From Gallionella sp. (GTDB taxonomy: Bacteria; Pseudomonadota; Gammaproteobacteria; Burkholderiales; Gallionellaceae): a stretch of 64,000 nucleotides of DNA. Under the pieces are notes generated by a model. That model worked only from the letters and a program-made list of their open reading frames with translations. It made no database searches and was not told the DNA's origin. Below, one piece after another: positions 38,786 through 46,258 of this stretch (positions within the stretch are counted from its first letter, which is position 1; each line of letters begins with the position of its first letter). Made by a program: the position numbers and the translations under genes. The stretch is from positions 186,001 to 250,000 of the forward strand of contig JAQTMZ010000003.1 in NCBI GenBank assembly GCA_028714075.1. Direction: 5' to 3'.

Positions 38786-38813
38786 CACGCCACCAGCCAA
38801 GTGTTTCCCGCTC

Positions 38814-39635
38814 CTACTTGATCCGATACAGCCGCTTCTCCAGCGTCTTGCCCTTCACCGCATCGAAGCTCTCGCCCATCGCGACTCCCAGTTTGCCCAG
38901 GCGGTCATCGGGGTGCGGGTGGGTCTTGAACAGCAGCGCGACGCCGCCATCGTCCTTGGCGAAGTGGCCGATCTGTTGCAGTACCGTGGGCAGGCCGAAC
39001 GCGTCGTAACCCGCGCGCGTGGCGAGCACGACGGCGATGCGGTCGGCTTCGAATTCGGCTTCCTTGTCCAGCGAGCGCGACACGATCTCCGCGCCGCTGC
39101 CGATCAATCCCTGCACCTTGTCGTTGCCGCCGACGTTCTTGGCGACCAATTGGCTGCCCAGGTCGAGCAGCTTGCCCTGCTGCAAAATTTTCAGGTGATG
39201 CTGGCGGATCACATGGCCGACCTCATGCGCCAGCACTCCGGCCAGTTCGGCCTCGCTCTGCAACATCCGGTACAGGCCGCGTGTGAGAAAGATGTAGCCG
39301 CCGGGCGCGGCGAACGCGTTCACGTCGTTCGATTCGATCACGCCGAAATGCCAGGCCAGATCGGGCCGCTCGCTCTGGTCGGCGACCCAGCGTCCGACGC
39401 TGTTGACGTACTTTTGCAGCTTCACATCCTTGACCAGCGGCGCGGCGCCGAGCAGGTTTCCGGCGATCTGCCGCCCGATGGCGGTTTCCTCTTCGACCGA
39501 GGTGGCGGGCTTGCCGGTCACCTTTTCCTGCACGCCCTGTTTCAGCGTATTCATCAATTGCTGCTCGAACGGGTTTGCGCCCCATGCGGTTGTGGAGAAC
39601 AGTAGTCCTAGAATCCATAAAGTTTTGCGGCTCAT
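38814..39635 (-). CDS. Periplasmic M48-family metalloprotease
   Basis: Zinc peptidase of 273 residues from the ATG at 39635, which has AAGGAG upstream. A signal peptide ends near TTAWGA. The zinc site HEVGH (in LAHEVGHVIRQHH) and a downstream EAEFEAD motif supplying the third ligand are intact. It resembles periplasmic BepA- or Oma1-like quality-control proteases without TPR repeats. It is the last gene of a CHASE2 / SH3 / M48 trio with a ten-base spacer from the SH3 gene. Confidence 0.92.
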   Translation of the reverse strand: MSRKTLWILGLLFSTTAWGANPFEQQLMNTLKQGVQEKVTGKPATSVEEETAIGRQIAGNLLGAAPLVKDVKLQKYVNSVGRWVADQSERPDLAWHFGVIESNDVNAFAAPGGYIFLTRGLYRMLQSEAELAGVLAHEVGHVIRQHHLKILQQGKLLDLGSQLVAKNVGGNDKVQGLIGSGAEIVSRSLDKEAEFEADRIAVVLATRAGYDAFGLPTVLQQIGHFAKDDGGVALLFKTHPHPDDRLGKLGVAMGESFDAVKGKTLEKRLYRIK

Positions 39636-39645
39636 GGCAATCTCC

Positions 39646-40143
39646 TTATTTCGGCGCAGGCAGGTAATCGAACGGACGTGCCGCGAGCTGGCCAGACGCG
39701 GCAAATTTCGCCGCGTCGGATTTGCTGCTGGCGTAGGACTCGGCGCGCTTCACTTCTTCCTCGTTGAACTTGGCCGCCTTCAGTTCTTCTTCGTTCAGCC
39801 CGCGGATGCCGGTGGTCGCCACCACCTTGCCGGTTCCGGCGCGTCCCGAGGCCAGTGCGAGCACGCCGGAGGCGTCGCCGCCGCCCTTGCGCGCATCGCC
39901 CTTGCGGATGCTCAGCATGCGCACCCAGCCCTTGCCCTTGGCGCTCTTCACCTCGTACCAGCCGCCGTCCTTCTTGAGGATGTCCACCTTGTCGCCGGTT
40001 GCCAGCGTAGCCACCGTCTTTGCGTCGCGGAACGGTTCGGCCTTGAGATCGTCGCCCTTGAGCGCGGTGCCGCTCTCGGCGGCGTGCAGCGCGCCGCTCA
40101 ACAGCAGTGCGCCCAGCGTTAAAACGAGTTTCATGTTTTTCAT
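39646..40143 (-). CDS. Secreted bacterial SH3-domain protein
   Basis: Protein of 165 residues with a signal peptide (about 1-22, ending HAAE) followed by a bacterial SH3 domain (about 28-82; VATLATGDKVDILKKDGGWYEVKS). The C-terminal half is charged and Ala/Lys-rich with no recognised domain. Such domains often bind cell-wall peptides. Its start overlaps the CHASE2 gene stop by four bases (ATGA), and the M48 protease follows, so the three products probably act together in the periplasm. Confidence 0.88.
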   Translation of the reverse strand: MKNMKLVLTLGALLLSGALHAAESGTALKGDDLKAEPFRDAKTVATLATGDKVDILKKDGGWYEVKSAKGKGWVRMLSIRKGDARKGGGDASGVLALASGRAGTGKVVATTGIRGLNEEELKAAKFNEEEVKRAESYASSKSDAAKFAASGQLAARPFDYLPAPK

Positions 40144-41849
40144 GTCGATCCCTTCTCCTGTTTATCCCACTCCAGCAAAGCTTCGGCGAACATCACGCGC
40201 CAGCCGGCGCGCGCCGCATCGCCCCCGGCAATGTTTCCATGATAGACGAAATGGCTGGCCGCATTATCCGGCTGCGCGAGATGGCGGCGCAACACCGCCG
40301 GCAATGCGGTTAGCAGCGTGTCGATATCGCGCCGGATCGCTTCCTGCGCCTCGGCGTCTCCGGCATTGGCGACCCACGACACCGCCAGCGTGTATTCGAA
40401 CAGGTTCCACAACCCCTTCTGGTCGCCGCTCAGCACCTCCACGCTCTTGCCTGCACGTCCGGTCTTGAGCAGCGCCTGGCAAATCCTGGTGAGCACCACG
40501 GGGCGAATCACGTTGTGCGTGGTGTCCAGCCGGATCAGCAGCAGCGTGGCCTGCAATTCGCCGCCATGCGCCGTTGCTGCGCGCACCATGCTTTTTTCCA
40601 GCGCACGCCAAGTCGCCGTCGAGTACAGGCGCGCCAGCGTGAAAAACGCGATACCCACGGTGACCGGGCCGGTGAGGTTGATGTAGGTGGTGGTGAGGTT
40701 GATGCTGGCGTAGCTGATGCCGACCAGAACGAACTGCGACAGGCCGAACGCGCGGTCGATCTTGTCGCGTCCCGTGTCGCGGTAGAAACTCAAGGCCGTC
40801 AGCCAGACGATGGCCAGCGTGAGCAGCAGGTACGCGAAGCGCCACTCCGGGAAGCGCAGCGCGTCGCCGTGCTTGAAATTGTCGATCGCCGTGGCGAGAA
40901 TTTCCACGCCGGGATGCATCTTGTCCAGCGGCGTCGCCTTGATGTCGAACAGGCTGGGCGCGGTGGAGCCGATGATGACGATCTTGTTCTTGAACTCGTC
41001 CAGCGTGCGCTTCTTGTCCTTGCTGCCCATGTCGGCGAACACGTCGCTGAAGCTCACGTAGCGGTAGGTGAACGGCTTGCCGCGCCAGTTGAGCAGCACG
41101 CGTTGCGCGGCGGGTTCGCCCCAACCCAGTTCGCGCGCGATGCGCGCCGGCAGCGAAGGCAGCTTCCAGCCGTAGTCGTCGCGGTACACCATGTATTCGC
41201 GCGCCACGTTGTCGGCATCCGGATAGATGTTGTGCAGGCCGAGTCGTCCGCCGTCGAGCGCGGCCTGGAAGTGCGGCAGCACCACCGCCACGGTCGCGTC
41301 AGCTTGCGGCTGCGCGCCGGGCAGCGGGGTCACGCCGGGGATCATCGCGGGCTTGACCTGGCTCAGGCTGTCGCTGGAGGGATCGAGCCGCAGCATCGGG
41401 AAGAAGGTGTTGTTCGTCGCCGCGATGGCGTCGTTGAAATAGGCGTCGCTGTCCGGGTTGTACACGTCCGCGTCGCTGAACAGGATGTCGAACACCACCG
41501 CCTTGGGCTGCTGCTTCTCGATTTGTTCGACGAATTCGCCCATCACCTGGCGCGGCCACGGCCAGCGCCCGTAGTCCTTGGCCATCGCCGCGAGGCTGGC
41601 CTCGTTGATGTCCACGATCACGATGTCCGGGTCGGGCTTGGGCACGAGGAGGCGATAGCGCACCATCGCGTCGAACGCCGCCTGGCGCATATTTGCGGTG
41701 TAGTGCAGCACCGTCGTGTCGAGCACCGCGAACACGCTGAACAGCCCGGCGAGATAGAGATAGAAGCTGAGCTTCCACAACTGCGCGAGCCGTTCGGAAA
41801 AACGCACGCGCGCTTTGAGCAGGCGGCTGATGAGGAGTTTCCAGGTCAT
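40140..41849 (-). CDS. CHASE2 sensor-domain membrane protein without a known output domain
   Basis: Protein of 569 residues. A first membrane helix (about 28-50) is followed by a large periplasmic CHASE2 domain (about 55-340; PDPDIVIVDINEASLAAM and KIVIIGSTAPSLFDIKATPLD), then about three membrane helices (about 345-430). The cytoplasmic C-terminal 140 residues are helical and contain no cyclase, kinase or GGDEF motif that I can see. CHASE2 proteins usually pass a signal to such an output domain. Here the output may go through the helical tail or through the co-encoded SH3 and protease products. Confidence 0.88.
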   Translation of the reverse strand: MTWKLLISRLLKARVRFSERLAQLWKLSFYLYLAGLFSVFAVLDTTVLHYTANMRQAAFDAMVRYRLLVPKPDPDIVIVDINEASLAAMAKDYGRWPWPRQVMGEFVEQIEKQQPKAVVFDILFSDADVYNPDSDAYFNDAIAATNNTFFPMLRLDPSSDSLSQVKPAMIPGVTPLPGAQPQADATVAVVLPHFQAALDGGRLGLHNIYPDADNVAREYMVYRDDYGWKLPSLPARIARELGWGEPAAQRVLLNWRGKPFTYRYVSFSDVFADMGSKDKKRTLDEFKNKIVIIGSTAPSLFDIKATPLDKMHPGVEILATAIDNFKHGDALRFPEWRFAYLLLTLAIVWLTALSFYRDTGRDKIDRAFGLSQFVLVGISYASINLTTTYINLTGPVTVGIAFFTLARLYSTATWRALEKSMVRAATAHGGELQATLLLIRLDTTHNVIRPVVLTRICQALLKTGRAGKSVEVLSGDQKGLWNLFEYTLAVSWVANAGDAEAQEAIRRDIDTLLTALPAVLRRHLAQPDNAASHFVYHGNIAGGDAARAGWRVMFAEALLEWDKQEKGST

Positions 41850-41987
41850 GGCGGTTTCCTGAATTTCATGGCGTCATTCTATAGCCAACGGGCGGATGTG
41901 TGCAGCGAAACGAAGTGTAATTTGCCGAATATGATCGAGACGGGAGTTGATTGAGGCTGCTGCAATTTTGAAGACAGCTTTATGGAT

Positions 41988-42431
41988 TCATTCAGCGCGA
42001 ACCAGCAGTACGGGAACCGATGCCCTGCGCGCCACATCTTGCGCGACGCTACCCAACAGCAACCGGCTTAAACCGGAACGCCCATGCGTGCCGATCACGA
42101 TCAGATCGGCCTTCCAATCTTGCGCCTCAGCGTCGATCACGCTGGCGACGCGCTTATCGGACACATCAAGCAGCGCAGTTTCCGGTGTCATACCCGACTG
42201 GCGCACAATTTCGGCGGCTTGCGCCAGAGCGCGCTCGCCGGTATGGCGCACCGCTTCCTGTAATGCGGAATAATCTATGAGGGCAAAGCCTTCGGCATCC
42301 AGCGAAAGGACTTCCTCGATCACGTAAGCCAAACGCAATTGAGCCTTGCCCGCCGCCAGCTTGATCGCTTCCTGCAACGCCCGCGTGGAAGTCGTACTGC
42401 CATCTATAGGAACCAGAATGCGTTGATACAT
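41988..42431 (-). CDS. Universal stress protein (UspA family)
   Basis: Single Usp domain of 147 residues from the ATG at 42431, supported by GGGAGAAG upstream; the frame is open for another 97 codons without resemblance to anything. [12 protein letters not shown] at the start and the ATP-binding [18 protein letters not shown] are intact, placing it in the ATP-binding branch. A small unknown gene lies 49 bases upstream on the same strand. Confidence 0.93.
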   Translation of the reverse strand: MYQRILVPIDGSTTSTRALQEAIKLAAGKAQLRLAYVIEEVLSLDAEGFALIDYSALQEAVRHTGERALAQAAEIVRQSGMTPETALLDVSDKRVASVIDAEAQDWKADLIVIGTHGRSGLSRLLLGSVAQDVARRASVPVLLVRAE

Positions 42432-42480
42432 GATCTTCTCCCGCTCTTGACCTGCCATTAAGCGCAATGCCTCATTGTTT

Positions 42481-42642
42481 TTATGAGGTGTAGTTAATGG
42501 TATTTTTCGCCATGCTCCATGCCGTCCTGTGGCCGTGGGAGCGCTTTCGATAGTAGATGTAGTTGTCCAAAAAGTTGCAGGCTTCTTCCATGTTTTTTTG
42601 AAAGCGGTGGACGATGCGCGATATGAATAAATCGATGTGCAT
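42481..42642 (-). CDS. Small protein of 53 residues, function unknown
   Basis: The ATG at 42642 has a strong AAGGAGA site eight to nine bases upstream. The product MHIDLFISRIVHRFQKNMEE... is basic and amphipathic with aromatic residues, and has no membrane helix or known motif. The placement just upstream of the universal stress gene on the same strand suggests co-expression. The start site and composition argue for a real gene; I do not recognise the family. Confidence 0.55.
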   Translation of the reverse strand: MHIDLFISRIVHRFQKNMEEACNFLDNYIYYRKRSHGHRTAWSMAKNTINYTS

Positions 42643-42879
42643 GGCTTTTCTCCTTGGAAGAACGTTGGCTGGCAGGCACACATCCCAACTGCCGCATTAC
42701 AGCCCTCTAATGCGGCATGCAAAACCTGAGTGCGAATGATGTTCCTTGTGCGCGAAGGGTGTTATCGGCGTTTGGCTGATTTTGGCGTAGGGCGATGAGA
42801 AGTTTGCTGTCGGTGTTTGTCTTATAGCCAGCGGCGGGTCGGGCCTAGTGGAGAATTGCTCCGCAGCAAAGCTTCTTGT

Positions 42880-44130
42880 TTAATGCGGAACCAGCAGCAA
42901 GTAAGCACTCAGCCCCACCATGACCAGGCCGCTGACCAGCTTGAGCCAGCGCCCCTCTTTTTCCTGAAGGCGGCGCTGGCTGAGCGTAATTACACCGATG
43001 GACAAAACGATCACGTCATCGAGCATGTAGGCCAGATCGTAAAGCAGGAGGTAGCCGTAATAGCTCAGGCTATCCAGTTGCCTCAGCGTCAATATCCGCG
43101 TGAACAGCGCCGGAAAACCCGAGGTGCACATGAATTCCACGATCTGCACCAGGACAGCCAGCACCGCTGCGCCGAGTATCGCGCCGCCAAGATTCTCGGC
43201 TTGCAGGATGCGCCGTATGCGCACGTAGATGCCCGGCTTCGCGGCAGCGGGTATCGAGAGCGAGACTCCCCGGCCAAAGGCCCGGAAGTCCTTGAGATTG
43301 ATCGCTCCCGCCAGCAACGCCAGCGTGGCGACGATGATCTCCGAGGCGCGCGACAGGCCGATCAGCAGAAAAAGATTGAGCCAAGCCGCCATGAAAACAA
43401 AATAGGCAATGCCTTCCACGGCGACAAATGTGCCGGCGATGGCGAGCATCCGCGAACGGTTATTCATCGGGGCCAGCAGCGAGATCATCAGGAGCAATAC
43501 CCACATGGAGCAGGGATTGAAGCCGTCCAGCAAACCCATCGCCAGCGTGAACAGCGGCAGGCCGACCCGATCGGGCGACACGCTGTGGCCGAAGAAATCG
43601 ACGGCGAATATCTCCGGCCTGGCAGCAGGAACGGGCGCATCCGCGCCGCAAGTCAGGCGCTCTTCGGCCTCGCAATTGCCTGTGACATTATTTGTTTTTC
43701 GGCTTTGCTGCCGTGCTCTGGCGAGGCCGTCGCGAATGAGCCGGCCGGTGGTTGCATCGTCGGAAAAGCCGACGATCAATTGCCCGCCCAGCGCAAATGC
43801 CGGCACTCGCACTGCCGCGGTATCTTGGCCTTCGGCGAGGTGTTTTAACCGCTCCAGAGCCGCCGGCTCCCGATGTACATCGCGAACAACAATCCTCAAT
43901 TCCGGCTGTTCCCGTTGCAGTGTTGTCAGGAACGCTTCGGCCTTGGCGCAGTGCGGGCAGCCCTCGCGGACAAAAACTTCAATGTCGGCGGACTGTACAG
44001 CGATGTCTTCGGCATGTACCGGCGATGAGGCCGCCGCTGTGGCAGACGCAGCGGCACACCAACCTGAAGCCGATATCAGCAACAAGATTACGCAGCACTT
44101 TGCAATAAATAGTTTGACCATCGTTTTCAA
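42880..44130 (-). CDS. Thioredoxin-like / CcdA-like fusion membrane protein
   Basis: Protein of 416 residues. A signal-anchor (about 5-26) precedes a periplasmic thioredoxin- or glutaredoxin-like domain with C58-P-H-C61 and the cis-proline VP (109-110). A membrane domain of six or seven helices follows, with Cys207 in DGFNPCSMW and a second cysteine in VEFMCTSGFP, the cysteine pair layout of CcdA/DsbD electron carriers. It probably moves reducing equivalents across the membrane to periplasmic thiols. The start is TTG at 44130 with GGAGG five bases upstream, or the ATG at 44121. Confidence 0.85.
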   Translation of the reverse strand: MKTMVKLFIAKCCVILLLISASGWCAAASATAAASSPVHAEDIAVQSADIEVFVREGCPHCAKAEAFLTTLQREQPELRIVVRDVHREPAALERLKHLAEGQDTAAVRVPAFALGGQLIVGFSDDATTGRLIRDGLARARQQSRKTNNVTGNCEAEERLTCGADAPVPAARPEIFAVDFFGHSVSPDRVGLPLFTLAMGLLDGFNPCSMWVLLLMISLLAPMNNRSRMLAIAGTFVAVEGIAYFVFMAAWLNLFLLIGLSRASEIIVATLALLAGAINLKDFRAFGRGVSLSIPAAAKPGIYVRIRRILQAENLGGAILGAAVLAVLVQIVEFMCTSGFPALFTRILTLRQLDSLSYYGYLLLYDLAYMLDDVIVLSIGVITLSQRRLQEKEGRWLKLVSGLVMVGLSAYLLLVPH

Positions 44131-44156
44131 TATGTCCTCCGGGCTAAGCCGGTATT

Positions 44157-44990
44157 TTATTTACAGCCCGCATCCATCTGCCCACCGAGAAAATCCTCCA
44201 GCGTCTTCACCCATGCTTCGCGCATGAAAATGAAACCGTCGTTATGCCCCCCGGCAAGTTCGAGGAACTGCTTGGGCGGATTGGCCGCGGCGAAAAGTGC
44301 GCGCCCGTGTTCGAACGGGATGATGTCATCTTGCGGGCTGTGCGCGACCAGCACCGGTGCGGCGACAGAGCGCAGGTATGCGCGCGTGTCGTAACGGATG
44401 CGCGCCAGCCAGCGCACCGGCAGATACGGATAGAGCTGCTGCCCCAGATCGGGCACGGAAGTGAAGCCGGACGCGATCACCAGCGCAGCCGGTTTCTGGC
44501 GACCAGCCAGCCACGCGGCAACGGTACCGCCCAGCGATTCGCCGAACAGCACGATGCGGCAGGAAGGGATGTGCAGCTGTTCGGTCAGGTAGCGCCATGC
44601 GGCCTCGGCATCGCGATAAGTGCCCTGCTCGGAAGGCGTACCGCCGCTGTTGCCGTAGCCACGGTAATCGAAGATCAGCGTGCTGTAGCCCAGACGATGA
44701 AACATCCGCAGCGAATCGAGGCGGTGCGAAATATTCCCCGCGTTGCCGTGCAGGAACAGCACCGTACCGCGCGGTTGCGCAGCCGGGATATACCAGCCAT
44801 GCAGGCTGATGCCGTCGGAAGTTTTCAACTGGAGGTCTTCGTATGGCAAGCCGATCTGGCCGGGTGTGGCGCTGACCTCGCGCCCGATTTCCGGATAGAA
44901 AACCAGACGCGACTGAAAAATAAACAGTAACAGCGCAAGCCCGCCATAAGCTGCGGCCAGAATGCCCAGCACATGCCACATTATGCGCAT
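44157..44990 (-). CDS. Membrane-anchored alpha/beta hydrolase
   Basis: Hydrolase of about 278 residues. An N-terminal membrane helix (WHVLGILAAAYGGLALLLFIF) is followed by an alpha/beta fold with FLHGNAGNISHR, the nucleophile elbow GESLGG, an acidic residue in SPQDDIIPFEHG and a late histidine in AGGHNDGF. This matches the BEM46/YfhR type of serine hydrolases of unknown substrate. The ATG at 44990 has AGG seven bases upstream; a second ATG at 44981 overlaps the stop of a short upstream frame as TAATG. Confidence 0.88.
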   Translation of the reverse strand: MRIMWHVLGILAAAYGGLALLLFIFQSRLVFYPEIGREVSATPGQIGLPYEDLQLKTSDGISLHGWYIPAAQPRGTVLFLHGNAGNISHRLDSLRMFHRLGYSTLIFDYRGYGNSGGTPSEQGTYRDAEAAWRYLTEQLHIPSCRIVLFGESLGGTVAAWLAGRQKPAALVIASGFTSVPDLGQQLYPYLPVRWLARIRYDTRAYLRSVAAPVLVAHSPQDDIIPFEHGRALFAAANPPKQFLELAGGHNDGFIFMREAWVKTLEDFLGGQMDAGCK

Positions 44991-45082
44991 CCCGCTACCT
45001 GCTTGCGTTCCGGCGAGATGCCGGTGACTGCACGATGAATCACAGCCCACGCTGCGCCGCAAAATTGTTCCGAGTTTTTCAT
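44981..45082 (-). CDS. Possible short leader peptide before the hydrolase
   Basis: An ATG at 45082 preceded by GGGGAGGA opens a frame of 33 codons (MKNSEQFCGAAWAVIH...) whose TAA overlaps an in-phase ATG of the hydrolase as TAATG. The good ribosome site and overlap suggest translational coupling. The peptide itself has no recognised family, so it may be only a loading site. Confidence 0.35.
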   Translation of the reverse strand: MKNSEQFCGAAWAVIHRAVTGISPERKQVAGCA

Positions 45083-45176
45083 TTTGCGTCCTCCCCGGTA
45101 TGGATGGCTTTGTATTGAACGCCCATTAGCAAATTGTCCTTTGGCAAAGCGCACACACCTGCTGCGCACCACTCCG

Positions 45177-46187
45177 TCACGGAGGAGTACTCATTTTCTG
45201 CATCATGTGTGGCGGTAGCGCAGCCAGTTGCCGCTGCGTATGCTCATAGCCGATAGCGATGATCTCCTCGGCGCGCCCGAATTCCATGAAACGGATATGC
45301 CCCAGCGGCGGTTGGATGATCACATCCGGGCGGTCGAGGTGCAAGCGTGTCTGGGTGATGCGGGCTTCCATGATATTGATCGACGCCAGCAGCACTTCGA
45401 AGATGTTGGGAAGCGGCTCCGGGGAAATCCATTTTTTGAATTGCGCCGAAGCCGCGTCATCCCCGGCGAGCAGTTTTTGCCTGATGTCTTTCATCGACAG
45501 GCGATAGTCGCTTACCCAGCGCGAGAGCATGCCGGAAGAACCGCTTTCTGCGCTGCTTGCATTTTCAGCGGGCAGCAGCGGTTTCATGTTTTTTCCGGCA
45601 ACGATCTCGTGATTGAGATCGACTGCGATGATGAAATCCGCACCCATGGCGCGCGACACACTCACCGGCACCGGATTGGTGAGGCCGCCGTCCACCAGGA
45701 TGCGCCCGTTGTTGCGCACCGGCGTGAAGATGCCGGGCACCGAAATGCTGGCGCGCACCGCTTCGATGACATCGCCACTGCGGATGGCGATCTCCTCGCC
45801 GCTGACGATATCCGTCGCCACGGCCGCAAAGGTTTTTTTCAGCTCTTCGATAACATCGGCATGGATATGTGCGCGCACCAGCTCGCTGATCCTGGCGCCG
45901 TCGAGCAAGCCGGACTTGGGCAGCACGACATCGAAGAAGGAAACCGTTTTTTTCCAGTCCAGCGCCAGAAAAGTAGCCTCCAACTCATCCAGCTTTCCGG
46001 CGGCATAGATCGCCCCGATGAGCGCCCCCATGCTGGCGCCCGCGATGAAATCCACCTTGATGCCCGCGTCCTCAATGGCGCGGATCACACCCAGATGCGC
46101 CAGCCCGCGCGCCGAGCCGCTGCCCAGCGCCAGGCCGATTTTTGGGCGGATGGCGGTTGCCTCTTTGGTCATCGCAGTATTATCCAT
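45177..46187 (-). CDS. Patatin-like phospholipase
   Basis: RssA/NTE-type acyl hydrolase of 336 residues. The oxyanion motif GSGSARGLAHLGV, nucleophile elbow GASMG and catalytic VDGGL form the Ser-Asp dyad pattern. Family members hydrolyse lysophospholipids or other acyl esters in the cytoplasm or at the inner membrane face. No signal peptide is visible. It follows the spermidine-synthase-like gene by 71 bases. Confidence 0.93.
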   Translation of the reverse strand: MDNTAMTKEATAIRPKIGLALGSGSARGLAHLGVIRAIEDAGIKVDFIAGASMGALIGAIYAAGKLDELEATFLALDWKKTVSFFDVVLPKSGLLDGARISELVRAHIHADVIEELKKTFAAVATDIVSGEEIAIRSGDVIEAVRASISVPGIFTPVRNNGRILVDGGLTNPVPVSVSRAMGADFIIAVDLNHEIVAGKNMKPLLPAENASSAESGSSGMLSRWVSDYRLSMKDIRQKLLAGDDAASAQFKKWISPEPLPNIFEVLLASINIMEARITQTRLHLDRPDVIIQPPLGHIRFMEFGRAEEIIAIGYEHTQRQLAALPPHMMQKMSTPP

Positions 46188-46258
46188 TTTTACCTTTTAC
46201 CAGTTTTTTAGAAGCCGGGTTCGAACTGTTTTATCCTTCAAAATATATTTACTTTTAT

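Noticed and set aside
37263-38814. Direct repeat CCCGCTCC at the tRNA-Gly end (37263-37270) and at 38807-38814 as possible attL/attR of an island
   Set aside because: Eight bases is too short to be convincing, no integrase is present, and the match may be chance.
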